A DNA stretch of 64,000 nt, from positions 52,031,624 through 52,095,623 of the forward strand of contig CM049308.1 of assembly GCA_026874595.1 (NCBI GenBank). Direction: 5' to 3'. This document shows positions 1 to 11,570 of this stretch, piece by piece. The notes beneath the pieces were generated by a model. The model searched no databases and was not told the DNA's origin. It worked only from the letters and a program-made list of their open reading frames with translations. The stretch is from Sipunculus nudus (taxonomy: Eukaryota; Annelida; Sipuncula; Golfingiida; Sipunculidae). Both the position numbers and the translations under genes were made by a program. How positions within the stretch are numbered: the first letter of the stretch is position 1; the number at the start of each line of letters is the position of its first letter.

Positions 1-1215
1 TTAGAAAAATAAGGCCCCTTATTTTCGAAAATCATGACTTTTCCCAAAAATTCGTAACCATGGTTACGGCAAATTTGAGCCAGCTACACAACAGATGACT
101 GGCCTTGGAAAGACGTTTAAAATGAGCTATGTTTGAAGAAGATATACCTAATAGTGGCAAAGATATGAAGAAAAAACCGTTTTGAGAAGTTTTGATGACC
201 TTGACCTTGACCTTTGACCTATGACGCCCAATAACAATAGGCCTCGAGGACTTTTGCTTGTCTATCAGCTGTGTCAGATGGAAAGCTATTGCTGCAAAAG
301 TGTGGCCTGTAGAGAGTCCACAGACAAACAAACACACAAACAAACAAACAGACATACGCAACTTACCAACCAACTTGCCGAAATCGAAGATTTCCGGCAA
401 GCAACAAACAGACAAACAGACATCCGCGACTGACCAACCTGCTTGCAGAAATCGAAGATTTCCGGCAAGCAACAAACACTGTGCAACAATCTTTGCAGGT
501 AACCCCTCCAGTTTTGTGTATGATAAAGACCTATGTGAGATCTAAACACATGCACAATTTTGGCCCAATCGGTCTTGGATGAGCTTGGATGTGTCCAGCG
601 TTAACTAGAATGTAGGTGGCGCCACCTGTCATAAAATCAAGAAAGCTGTCCACGATGTATAAACCTGCAAAATTTTAGGCAGTTATGTCGAACCACTACA
701 GAGAAATGAGTGATTTTAGGCCACGGCAGACTAACAGACAGACCCTGTGCAAACATTGTTACAGGTGGCGCCACCATTTTTTGTGTATAATACAGAGCTA
801 TCAAAGGGCTACATTTGTATAAATTTTATTTCCTGATCGGTCAAACGGTTCCCGAGATATAAGCTTGGATGTCATCAGCGTGAACGTGAACGTAGGTGGC
901 GCAACCTGTCATAAAATCAAGAAAGCTATCCTGGATGTATACACATGACGAATTTCAGGTGAATTAGTCAATTCAGTGCAGAGATATGAGTGATTTTAAC
1001 CCAAGGCAGATGAACAGATGGACACTGTGCAAACATGGTTACAGGTGGCGCCACCATTTTTTGTGTATGTTATAAGCAATCCAAGGGCTACATTTGTATC
1101 AATTTTATTTCCTGATCGGTCAAACGGTTCCCGAGATATGAGGGTTTATGAGTGGAGCTCTCTGGAAACGAACGCCGCCGAAGTTCTGGAAACGAACTTC
1201 GTTTTGGCGGATACA
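1..1215. repeat. Interspersed repeat family B, with two 280-bp monomers
   Basis: Noncoding repeat. A segment beginning with the 12-bp palindrome GGTGGCGCCACC recurs 280 bp apart (near 615 and 895), and its partner ending in CCACCATTTTTTGTGTAT also recurs 280 bp apart (near 764 and 1044). An (ACAA)n stretch lies near 325-352. A smaller internal duplication around AAATCGAAGATTTCCGGCAA is at about 380-410 and 450-478. A copy of the 190-300 part appears in inverse orientation at about 62,830-62,950. Open frames here look incidental. Confidence 0.75.
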
Positions 1216-3270
1216 AAAATACAGGTGGCTCCACCAGTCTGCAGAAACTAATAAAAACACTTAATGGTCAATATCCATGCAAAAAATCATGGTGATCTCT
1301 GCATTAGTTGTTCAGATACTTCAGTTTTTGTATCAAATTGTCCATTATTCTGAGGGATACTTCGGAGTCCTATAGCTTGAAGGATATGGGTAACAGAGAC
1401 CTAATTTCAAGTTTCCACAGGCACCTTTCATGGGCCTCCTTGCATGACAAGAATGAAGATTCTAGGTCCAGTTGTTGCGATTTGTACCCTGTTGACAGAT
1501 AACCACATCTTTAAAGGTCTCAAAAAAAAAACAAATTCGTAAAAATTTGAAAAAAAATAGAGGTGGCACACCCAGTCTGCAGAAACTGATGGAACAGCTC
1601 ATGATCAATATGTATGCCATAAATCATGACCATCAGTGTTGTAGTTATTGAAATACTGCAGTTTTTGTATCAAATTTTCCATTATTCTTGGGGAGGGGAG
1701 GTATTTTGGACCCATACAGCTTAAAGAATATGGGTAACAGAAACCTAATTTCAAGTTTCCATGGAGACTTTTCATGGGTCTCCCTGTGTGTCAAGAATGA
1801 AGATTCTTGGTCCAGTTTTTATGATTTGTGCCCTGTAAACAGATGTTCATATCTTTAAAGGTCTCAAAAATACAGAAAAATTTCGTAAAAAAAACGAACA
1901 AATACAGGTGGTGCCACCAGTCTGCAGAAACTTATGAAACACTCCATGATCAATATCCATGCAAACAATTATGGTTATCTCTGCATTAGTTGTTCAGATA
2001 CTTTAATTTTGGTATCAAATTTTCCATTATTCTGAGCTGTACTTTGGAGTGCCATAGCTCAAAGGATATGGGTAACAGAGACCAAATTTCAGGTTTCCAT
2101 GGAGACTTATCATGGGTCTCCCTGTGTGTCAAGAACGAAGATTCTAGGTCCAGTCGTTACGATTTGTACCCTGTTGACAGATAACTACATCCTTAAAGGT
2201 CTCAAAAATGGAGAAAACAATTCGTGAACATTGAAAAATACAGGTGGCGCCACCAGTCTGCACAAACTGATGAAACATCTCATGATCAATATGTATGTCG
2301 AAAATCATGACCATCAGTGATGTAGTTAATGAGATATTGAAGTTTTTGTATGAAATTTTTGACTATTCTGGGGGGTAATTTTGGGCCCCATAGCTCGAAG
2401 GATATGGGTAACAGAGACCTAATTTCTGGTTTCCATGGAGACTTTTCATAGGTCTCTCAGTGTGTCGAAAATGAAGATTCTAGGTCCAGTCGTTACCATT
2501 TGTGCCACGCTAACAGATGACAGCATCCTCAAATGTCTCAAAAATAGAGGAAAAAATCGTAAAAAATCAAACAGTACAGGTGGCGCCACCAGTCTGCAGG
2601 AACTGATCGAACATCTCATGATCAATATGTATGCCAAAAATGAAGACCATCAGTGATGTAGTTATTGAGATATTGAAGTTTTTGTATGAAATTTTTTACT
2701 ATTCTGGGGGGTACTTTGGGGCCCCATAGCTGAAAGGATATGGGTAACAGAGACCTAATTTCTGGTTTCCAAGGAGATTTTTCATGGACCACTCAGTGTG
2801 TCAAGAATTAAGATTCTAAGTCCAGTCTTTATGATTTGTGCCTTGTTAACATATGTTCACATTTTTAAAGGTCTCAAAAATAGAGAAAAAAATTCGTAAA
2901 AAATCGAAAAATAAAGGTGGCGCCACCAGTCTGCAGGAAGTGATGTAACATCTCATGATCAATATGTATGCCAAAAATCATGACCATCAGTCAAGTAGTT
3001 AATGAGATATTGAAGTTTTTGTATGAAATTTTTGACTTTTCTGGGGGGTACTTTGGGGCCACATAGCTCAAAGGATATGGGTAACAGAGACCTAATTTCT
3101 GGTTTCCAAGGAGATTTTTTATGGACCTCTCAGAATCCCAAGTTACAAGGTTCTAGGTCCAGCGGTTACGATTTGTGCCTGGTTAACGGACGGACAGACG
3201 GACAGACGGACGACGGACAAAGAGTGATCGCTATAGCTCAGATGACTTTCAGTCAGCTGAGCTAAAAAAA
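1216..3270 (+). repeat. Tandem array of about 340-bp monomers with (GGAC)n tail (family A)
   Basis: Six monomers whose GGTGGCGCCACC core (or a near variant) lies near 1223, 1562, 1907, 2243, 2579 and 2916, a spacing of about 334-344 bp. Each monomer carries CAGTCTGCAG, CATGATCAATAT, AGGATATGGGTAACAGAGACC and TTCTAGGTCCAG blocks. The array ends in a tail at 3180-3265: GTTAACGGACGGACAGACGG, then GATCGCTATAGCTCAGATGA and AGTCAGCTGAGCTAAAA. The same family, mostly in reverse orientation, fills 43.1-47.1 kb. Open frames inside it are low-quality and interrupted. Confidence 0.85.
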
Positions 3271-3528
3271 TTAAAAGTACCGTACGACATGTTTTTAAAC
3301 ATGTCTCTGTGTAAACATTATAAAATGCGACATTTCGCACCTATTTTGAAACGGCATTAAACCCCCACTTTTTACAGTCTATTAAAATCCAGTTGTCCTC
3401 TAGTTTTCAAGACAATTTGAAGGCAGAACAACAGAATATCTTCGTCCCGATGCTTACGCTGGAACCTGGATCTCTTCATTACGTAATGTATATTACATGC
3501 CCACCCGTAAAATGTAAACACAGCTCAC

Positions 3529-3684
3529 CTTCCAGAAATATTCTTTCGAACGACTGGTCATGGCCGAGGTCAGAAAGGCTTAGATCTGAGAATGAGTCGT
3601 CGTCTACAAATCGAAATGGATTAAGTGTTATTATATCAATTTTTACTCCAGCCGCAAGACAAAATTGATCAAAAATTGGTTCAC
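3529..3684 (-). CDS. Hypothetical exon, GT-AG flanked
   Basis: On the minus strand this 156-nt stretch is open and follows a CTGATTTCAAG acceptor. It ends at a GAAG|GTGAGC donor. The peptide (about 51 residues) is acidic in its second half, with FVDDDSFSDLSLSDLG. I do not recognise the family. No partner exon was found with certainty; the open frame at 4732-5058 on the same strand lies upstream and could belong to the same gene. The composition and good splice sites favour a real or formerly real exon. Confidence 0.35.
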
Positions 3685-3777
3685 CTTGAAATCAGAAGTG
3701 TCCTCTCTCTCGCATGAAAGAGTTTAGCTCATGAACAATTAACATGTAAAAATAACCTTAAACTGACTTCATATATA

Positions 3778-3781
<4 letters not shown>

Positions 3782-3828
<47 letters not shown>
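3782..3828. repeat. (TA)n microsatellite
   Basis: Uninterrupted TA dinucleotides. The rest of 3830-4731 holds two more TA tracts (4506-4543 and 4559-4576) and AT-rich sequence with no gene that I can support. Confidence 0.95.
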
Positions 3829-3831
<3 letters not shown>

Positions 3832-4502
3832 GTCGACAAACAGAGGTGCATGTTGAAAGGGAAGAAGCCAAACGGATGTCTGCGGTGCAAGCGATATATG
3901 AACACGGGTCATTACAGATTAAATGAATAACCCTTACTAATACATTTAAAAAAAACATCAAAATGATATCATATATTTATTTTTCAAATGTCATCGTTAA
4001 AATATTCTTTCCCATGATTTATATTAGAAAAACAAGACAAAAAAACTTACCTTCTACCAAGTTATGTAAGTTCGGACCCATCCGAGGGAAAAGGAGGTCT
4101 CCTGTAAGAGATATATGAACATGGGTCATTACTAGTAATAGTTAGGGCCATCCGTACACAAACAGTTCTTTTTCGAAGTTGCTCTATTATTCCTTTCTTA
4201 GAGGGCAATGATATTGTCAAACTTGTAAGAGGAAAAAGTGAAAAAACTTGCCTGCTAAAAAGTCAGATATATGCTCGTGTGTATGTGTTGGTGTATGAAT
4301 CAGGTAATAATATTATTAACACCCTTATGCCACAAATAAAATTAATCCAATGAAAATAAAATTTGTAATTTTGCTGATGGGACATTTTAAGTGGAGAAAA
4401 AGAAGAAATACTTGCCTATAAAATAGTCCACGTGGGATCCATCTATAAATGAGATGTATATACATATCATTTATTCCATATGGAATAAATGATAACAATT
4501 GA

Positions 4503-4505
<3 letters not shown>

Positions 4506-4546
<41 letters not shown>

Positions 4547-4576
4547 AATAACTGAAAATATATATATATATATATA
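4506..4576. repeat. Pair of (TA)n tracts
   Basis: Two TA tracts separated by about 15 bp. The surrounding few hundred bases are AT-rich with no supported gene. Confidence 0.9.
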
Positions 4577-4731
4577 ATTATCTCTGAAACAGTCTACAGT
4601 CCCAATGACTGTGACTAAGGTTTGATCTTCGTTAAATATAGCAGATATCCAAGTGTGGTGGAGAGGAAGGATTTATGATCATGTTGGCCTCATCAATGAT
4701 TTCCTATTGTATATTTTGTGGTGCTGTTCTG

Positions 4732-5058
4732 CTAATCATGGTGAACCCGTTGAGCAGAATGTTTTTGTATCCCATACTGACGTTCCTGATAATGTATGTT
4801 TTCCCACGTTCCATTTTTTTCATTTTGTTCTTCATTGACGATTACATATTTCATAGCTACAGTGTTATCTGCAACTGCAGCAACACACTTATTGTTGTAT
4901 AAACTTAGGCCTTTCATGATGATTGTGATTTTTATTGACCTTCTGTAGGCAGTTGATGTGTCCTCCCATCGAAAATATGATAATTTTTTGGCATGCACTA
5001 TACGAGACGCATATCCTTTATAAGCATACTTAGCTTGGTGTGGCGTGAAACGGGACAT
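4732..5058 (-). CDS. Hypothetical protein segment, 108 codons
   Basis: Open minus-strand frame from ATG (5056-5058) to a stop at 4732-4734. The peptide is hydrophilic and basic, begins MSRFTPHQAKYAYKGYAS, and has a normal residue mix. The overlapping plus-strand frames are hydrophobic and look like its shadow. I recognise no domain. It could be an exon of a broken element gene or a chance frame. No promoter or splice partner is evident. Confidence 0.3.
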   Translation of the reverse strand: MSRFTPHQAKYAYKGYASRIVHAKKLSYFRWEDTSTAYRRSIKITIIMKGLSLYNNKCVAAVADNTVAMKYVIVNEEQNEKNGTWENIHYQERQYGIQKHSAQRVHHD

Positions 5059-5527
5059 ACTTTGGTTTTTATGATGACATGTTATTCATGACGTTCTGCA
5101 CTCGCGATAATTAAAAGTTATTGCGTCCCTTCTGTCTGATTGTTTATGGTATGCATATATTTTTTTTACATCCAATGAACAAAAATTGATTTACCTAAGA
5201 TTGTTGATAAATTTCTGTGTGGCTAGTGTCTTGCTGGAAACAATGGCTGTCTAAAGGATGTATAAATCTCCCCAGAGACAGTAACTTAATGATGATCTTG
5301 AACTCCCCGACTGTTTTGAGGGTATTAACACAACATTTTTGTTAGCCTTATTTTAGTTTAAATACTATTACGGATTACAGTTTTAAGGATTTCTATTACA
5401 GATTTTGTAATTTGACCCCCCCCCCCCCCCCAATGGGTCAGTTGATCCATGTGCGTATACTTCTCAAAAGCATCAACTGCACTGCCCATCAGCTTGCTGT
5501 AATAAATAGGGAAATATATATTTATAT
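5059..5527. other. No gene seen; contains a poly-C tract
   Basis: AT-rich spacer with a C-only run at 5416-5431. Nothing else is recognisable before the terminal inverted repeat that starts at 5528. Confidence 0.6.
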
Positions 5528-5565
5528 CGTCGGCTGGATGACAAGACGTCGTAACTACACATTTT
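5528..5565 (+). repeat. Left terminal inverted repeat of the DUF7869 element
   Basis: Begins CGTCGGCTGGATGACAAG right after a TA-rich flank. Its reverse complement recurs at 9251-9286. Confidence 0.7.
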
Positions 5566-6461
5566 ACATTTTTTTCAGGAGAAGCAAAAAACATGTCTGT
5601 GACTACAGAATTATAGGTAAAATGTTATGCTTATCCGAATATAATTCTTGAAATACCCTTTTCCAATTGGTTAATTTTACCTTTAGGTGAAATCAAGGTC
5701 AAGGACACTGGAAACACTTGCGACATTTTGGCAGCGAAAATCATGTCAAAACATGGTACTTACAACATATTGATTCTGGCAAATCTGATCTTTTTAATGA
5801 TTTTTCCCTGTCAAAATCACAAATAAAATGAGAACTCAAACTCAAATACACAACACATACCTTGTTTATTATACTTCTTTTTATAAAATGTATGAACCCA
5901 TGACCTGCTCAGGAGCAGCTTAAGAAATAATCCTTCAACTAACTCTAATCAAGAAGTAGAAATGTTGAGTTGTGTAACCTTACCATTTCCTTATTTATCA
6001 GTCTTAAATTCTGAAAACTTGCCATAATAAAGAGTTCAGTTTCTCCAATTCGCTTGACTAATACTTGCACTCATAAAAAATGCTTCTTTCACTTGAAGTA
6101 CCCAGAATCAATATCATTGTTCAGTCGTGTCACCATAAAAAGAACTCCGAAGGAGTAGCTGAAATAAAAGTGGAATATGGGAAAGTAATAATTACTTAAC
6201 TTTACAAAAAAACTCATACTGAGGCAGAGTGTAGTGTTTCAAAATTTCATAACTACGAATTCCCTCAGGACATACTTTTTCTGTAGTTTCTGATTAAAGT
6301 TACTTAGAATGTCAGTATAACTGTATAGCCTATATCAGCCATAGCCAGGGAAAAGCTCCTTACAGTTACTGAAATTATAATTTTAGAACGAAAGTAATTC
6401 TTATAGTAAAATTTATCAATAAGAAAGAGTTCAGTTTCTCAAATTCCCTTGTCCAAGAATT

Positions 6462-8254
6462 TCAATCATGAATCAAACCATCACAGAATGAGTGGTAATC
6501 TGACGGGATCACTTTTTTAAGTTCCTGCAGATGATTGAATTTCGACTGCTTTATTGGTAAACGACCAAAGTGAAGACGAGAGATGAGTCCTTCTTTCTTT
6601 CGTTTGGCTCTCCGAGGCAGTTCGTCGTAAGCGTCGTCATACATTGTCTTGTAAGTGATCACACCGTCGGGGCTGTAGTTCAGGACACGGAGGTCAGTCG
6701 TGACAGGGTCACCAACTCTGAGGCCAGGTCGAATGGAAGAGTAAAACTGCAGCTCAGAATAGTTTTTGAAGAAGCTGAACTTCACATCATGGACCTTGTA
6801 AGGATGACCATTTCGAGCTTTTTGCATAATCTCAACATAATCGTGAGGAACATAAATCTGTTTCCGCCTGAGTTTGCGCTCAATGACACTGTGCACACTA
6901 TCTACCTCCATCTGGGTGTGTCCTTTTTCAAGATACTTCTGGGTTATTGTCACATTTTTGTCTTTTGCTAAATTTAGAAGTGCATTTGAAAGTGTCACAT
7001 TTCTGTTTTGATAACAGCATCCATCACTGAAGATTACAATGTGTTTCACATTGCCTTCAGGCAAAGCCCTCTGAATGTAATCGGAGATACATGATGCAAA
7101 TGAGTTCGCAGTCAGACATCACATTGGTCCTTTCTTGGCGAAAATATTCCCAAATTCATCTGATCAAACATGACTTTAAATAGGGCATAAGACGCAGATT
7201 TCGTGCCCTTGTCATTACAATAAGATTGGTAAGCCTGGTAGAGTTCTGAGAAACTAGCAAAAATGGGTTCTAAGTACAACTTGCTGGTTGATGATCTACA
7301 ATAGTGGGATTCCATTTTTGGTAACAGTCCAAAGTAATCTTTGATTGACTCTCGCAGTGATTCATCTCTTTCCCTTCTTACTTCAGACCGTCTGTTGGAA
7401 CTTGTGTGTGAATTGTCCGGAATGCCGTCAGATGTTTTCTTTATCCATTCATACACTGTCCGTTCTCCTATCCCCAGAGTTGAAAGGAACATATTCTTGC
7501 AAACAGGAATCCGCTGATCTCCCTTTCTGAGGAAGTAGCTATGGCTAACACTTCTTCTGCTCTGTCCCAAAGTTGTTTTTCTTTTAACTGTTCCTGTTTC
7601 CACCAGAGAGTTAACATACACTTTTTTTTCATCCCAGTTCATTTTTTGCCATAAACTTCTGAATATTTCTTGCCGTTCATCTTCATGAATTTTTGAACAG
7701 GCTCTGACTGAAGACCGATCACATTTCTTTTAGCAACCTCTTGGTGTTAATATCCTTTCATCTATCTCAGCACAGTAAGCCCATTTACCATCTTCTTTCT
7801 GCTTCAATCCTTTATATTTCTTTCCCTCCATTCTCATTCGCTTCTGCACATTCTTTTTCCATCGACTGGGGCTCCTTTTGCGTTTATTTTTCTCTGGGGT
7901 GTTGGGGATAGTTTCGACCACTTCTTCGATCTGTGTAGATAAATCATTTTTGTCTAATCCGTCATCAGTATCTGCGTTTTGTACGTCCGATATATCAGAC
8001 TCATAGCAAGTTATGTCAGGCGCTTGACTGTCACTTGGTTCAGTTTCTATTGGCGCAGAAGTGATGCAGTTGCCTTGTATTGTGCATATTATTCTACCCT
8101 GGTCTATACCATGGTTCTCGGTTGCCTGATTGGCAGATCCTGGGTTACCTAACATATTGTGTATTTCATTTTTGTCTTGTTTTTCATTTCTTTCCCTTTC
8201 ATTCTTTTTCTTATCTAAAGAAAACTGTACCATCAACTTTCCTCTGGGCAACAT
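6462..8254 (-). pseudogene. DUF7869-family transposase-like gene, broken
   Basis: Read on the minus strand. The N-terminal part (8254-7733) starts MLPRGKLMVQ, has KKKNERERNEKQ and a basic block KKNKRKRSPSRWKKNVQKR, and ends PRGC before an in-frame TAA at 7730-7732. The same frame resumes (KKCDRSSVRACSKIHEDE) and runs to 7115, with MFLSTLGIGERTVYEWI and MNLGIFSPRKDQCDV. The last part (about 7105-6462) is in another frame, with ASCISDYI, IFSDGCCYQNRN and GHTQMEVDSVHSVIE. In this family the SD..C..QNRN and GHT.M..D..H motifs belong to an RNase H-like (DDE-type) fold. From memory of relatives, about 90 residues between KDQCDV and the ASCI segment are missing, so an internal deletion plus frameshift near 7105 is likely. 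The gene sits alone inside the TIR element at 5528-9286. As it stands it cannot encode a full enzyme. Confidence 0.72.
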
Positions 8255-9250
8255 CTCATCAGCTAACAGCCGTTAACGCAGTTTGGGTGAAATTTGTATT
8301 CAGTGGTCTCCAAAATGCCTCCAGAACTTGAAAGTACAATGTATCTTGGCACTGTTTGTGGAAATATTAAGTAATAATTATAAGTTATAAAGTTGAACTG
8401 TTTTTGCCTGTTTGAAAAGTCCCCATATTCTCTTCTTTGAAGGATTTTTACAAGCGACTTCCTTTTTTCAACCTTTTTAATCAATATGTCCTCACTAGTT
8501 CTTAACCATTTTGAAGTCATTCCCAAACCATTAATCCAAATCACCAGGCATATGCAGTGGGGTGTATGTAATTCCAATAAATCCAGTAAATCTACAACAG
8601 TAGAATAATATAGAAAACTACTTAAACGAATCCAGTATAGCAATTAATCAGAAAACAATGGTTAGGTGGGACACTTTTATACCACGGAAATAGGAGCTTA
8701 ATATAATATGCCTATTTACAACTTCAGTTTACAAAATGTCGTAACTACATATTTCGATTAAAAGCCATTTTCCTTAACACGTACATAATATTTCACTTTA
8801 AACTGCAGACTTAATTTTATAATGAGTTTTTACAAAATAGATAATGGTATACTTAAATTAAATTGTGAAACTAAGGCACTGTGGAATTTCTCGTTAACCT
8901 GACTTGTATATTTTATAATAAGGCTGCAGTACAATCATTCCAATGGTTTAATAAATATAAACATAATTAAATATAGTGTCTAAAACTTATAGAATATAAA
9001 GAGACATCATAAGTTATTATTAAAGGTTAATAACAAAGAGTTTACTCACTGAAAACCTGGTGCGGCCAACAAACTTTCCACTTGACTGCAGATATGATAT
9101 TTTGTAACAAAAGAAAAATTGACCAATTGAGTTACGCTATTTTATCATATGACCACAATATGTTAATTGATTGGGTTAAAGAAACAACATCTTGACAGAA
9201 TATGTATCTGGGGGCGCACTATCCATTTCCAGGGAAAAGTGTTCCCGCCA

Positions 9251-9284
9251 AAATTGTAGATACGACATCTTGTCATCCAGCCGA

Positions 9285-9286
<2 letters not shown>
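9251..9286 (-). repeat. Right terminal inverted repeat of the DUF7869 element
   Basis: Reverse complement of the left TIR with a few mismatches. It directly abuts the long TA tract. Confidence 0.7.

Positions 9287-9365
<79 letters not shown>
9287..9365. repeat. (TA)n microsatellite, about 80 bp
   Basis: Pure TA tract adjoining the transposon right end. Open frames through it are dipeptide artefacts. The 9366-9895 stretch beyond holds no gene I can support. Confidence 0.95.
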
Positions 9366-9368
<3 letters not shown>

Positions 9369-9895
9369 GAAGTAAATGATCCCAGCGGGGCTGGGTAAAT
9401 GCAACTGGAGACACATGCTGGGCAACGCCTTCATTTAATATTTTTTTTACAAATATCTGTATGATAAAATACTGCTAATATTTGTAAGCATTGATAAAGA
9501 TACTGCTAACATTGTTGCCATTGTAACTTATGTATATTTAAAATTATACTTGGTCCTTCGCATAAAGGGTTCTTCGTCAGGCCCCACGTAGAGTAATGTA
9601 GCGCGCGTGTTCACTGAACCGGCATGAAAGTTGGTCTTCATCTGTCAAAAAACAGTAAGGACCTGTTATGTCTGCGTTTTACCGTCGATCATTTCAGTCA
9701 TTTGAAACAAATATGGCAACATTATATCCAATGCAATTTCGCCTCAGAGACGCTATGACAGGCGGTAAGATCGGGCTTTCCCGCTAGAAGATTTTGATCT
9801 GTGGGCTTCTTTAATATGGTAATGCGAGACAACGGTTTGAACTCCTACAACCAAAAAAATTTCACATCATTGGCCAGCAATCATGTATTTTAACC

Positions 9896-10247
9896 TTTGT
9901 AAAACGTTTGTTTAATGGACCGAAGAATTGAATCTGGAATAATTCTGATTTGGTACGGCTGATAACCACCGCACGGGGAAACCGAATGTATGTCACACAA
10001 TGGCGGTATCAGCGTTTCAGGCATGTTCGTTAATAATCGTAATTTTAAATAAGATATTGGCTGACAATTTCTTTGTAAAACGTTTGTTTAATGGACCGAA
10101 GAATTGAATCTGGAATAATTCTGATTTGGTACGGCTGATAACCACCGCACGGGGAAACCGAATGTATGTCACACAATGGCGGTATCAGCGTTTCAGGCAT
10201 GTTCGTTAATAATCGTAATTTTAAATAAGATATTGGCTGACAATTTC
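9896..10247. repeat. Perfect 176-bp tandem duplication
   Basis: Copy 1 (9896-10071) and copy 2 (10072-10247) read identically by eye, from TTTGTAAAACG to GGCTGACAATTTC. Identity implies a recent event or an assembly duplication. A TTTATTTACAG acceptor-like string follows copy 2. Confidence 0.9.
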
Positions 10248-11054
10248 TTTATTTACAGTTTAAATCTTCCCTTAATTCCGACTTTCCGCCGTATTCCGTG
10301 CATTTAATATGTGTTTTTGAACCCTAATTCCGTTTTTCCGTAAAAGCGAAAAAAAAAAAAAAAAACCGGGGCTCTACGTACGCAGGATTGCAGTTATAAT
10401 ATTATAACTGAAAGCAGACGGATCGGTCCAAGGACAGGACTGGAGTCCGAATTCTATTAAGCGTGTACTTTTTTTTTCCTGTGGGAGTTATCAGTTTTAT
10501 AGGTACACCAAATCTCGCACAATATCTCGTCAAATGAAATATGGCGATGTATCATTTAGGGATACCCTACAGGCCACAGTTTTCCAGGAATCCTTTTGAA
10601 ACTGGTACATCTTATATGTCTTACACTTATATCTCGAAACGGTGCTTTTCCCCCCTCATTTTCCGGTAATGGCCTCTAGGGGGCGCTGCACTCGGACATT
10701 CCCGACATATCATTTTTTCGCCCTATCTCAGAAACTATAAACCTTAATTTCATAAACTATAGCTTATTTTTCTCCTCTTTCTCTTCTCGATAATCTGGTT
10801 TAGTCACTTGCCCTCGCCTTCGTGTCATTTTGTCAGTATTTCTGCATGTTTGTCAGTTGTCCTCAATTTTGTCTGCTTGCCGGTTCTTGCAGCATACATA
10901 TAGAATTCTATAGGCCACAGTTTGGCTGACCTTTCCCTGACTTTGAAAAAAATAAATTTTCAAATGACTTTTCCCTGAAAATCTGACTGACATAAGCCAT
11001 AGTATCCTCCGAATTTGTCTGGAAATACAATTATTATCTTCCTTCCAGTATATA
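10248..11054. other. No gene; poly-A run and a dispersed repeat
   Basis: Contains an A run near 10350-10365. The 10540-10620 stretch (GGCCACAGTTTTCCAGGAAT) is repeated in inverse orientation at about 37,370-37,460. No coding segment is supported. Confidence 0.55.
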
Positions 11055-11525
11055 TTACATACGAGGATTCTAGGTCCAACTGTTTCACATTGTGCCCTTT
11101 TAACGCCAACTGGATAGGTAAACCACAGAGAAATGATCCCTGTAGCTCAGATGACTCAAGAAGTCAATTGAGCTAAAAACAAGTGGACCATTAGCCATGA
11201 CGCTCAGCTAATTTTGACTGGGTGCTCATGTTTTTTATTAACACTCCCATAATCAATATGAATAAAATTACTCGGAAACTCGAGTTTTTGTATCAATTTT
11301 TTTCATTATTTCGGAGGGTACTTACGAGCCCCATAGCTCAAAGGATATAGGTCGAAGAGATTTAAATTCAGATTTCCAAGGAGGTTCGTTTATGGAACTC
11401 CATGGGTTTCAGTTATAAATTTCTAGGTCCAGCGGTTACGATTTGTGTCCTGTTGACGGACGAACGAACGGCGGACTAAGAGTGATCCCTATAGCTCGGA
11501 TGACTTTCATTCCGCTGAGCTAAAA
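11055..11525 (+). repeat. Family A repeat: tail, then head, one monomer and tail
   Basis: 11055-11175 is a tail unit with TTCTAGGTCCAACTGTTTC and GCTCAGATGACTCAAGAAG, ending TTGAGCTAAAA. 11186-11525 starts with the family head (CATGACGCTCAGCTA), holds one monomer and finishes with GGACGAACGAACGGCGGAC and TCCGCTGAGCTAAAA. Confidence 0.75.
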
Positions 11526-11570
11526 TATACATGCAATGGATTGTTAGGATACATGCGAAATCCCTCACAC

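Larger units (their letters stand above)
5528..9286 (-). mobile_element. DNA transposon with TIRs and a DUF7869-type transposase
   Basis: The left end (5528-5565) reads inward as CGTCGGCTGGATGACAAG followed by ACGTCGTAACTACA. The right end (9251-9286), read inward on the minus strand, is CGTCGGCTGGATGACAAG followed by ATGTCGTATCTACA. The roughly 36-bp termini differ at only a few positions. Both lie directly against TA-rich sequence (TTATAT on the left, ATATAT on the right), consistent with insertion into TA and a TA target duplication. The only coding content between them is the broken transposase-like gene at 6462-8254. Length is about 3.76 kb. Linking the TIRs to the gene is inference from position and symmetry. 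Confidence 0.7.

Noticed and set aside
1216-3270. Short ORFs of 60-80 codons in the repeat array
   Set aside because: They recur with each monomer but are interrupted differently in each copy, and the wobble positions are not preferentially variable. They are noncoding repeats.
4653-4902. Hydrophobic plus-strand frames as membrane proteins
   Set aside because: They are antisense to a more protein-like minus-strand frame and consist mostly of Phe/Ile/Leu from T-rich DNA.
9192-9414. ORFs made of Tyr-Ile repeats on both strands
   Set aside because: Translation of a TA microsatellite.
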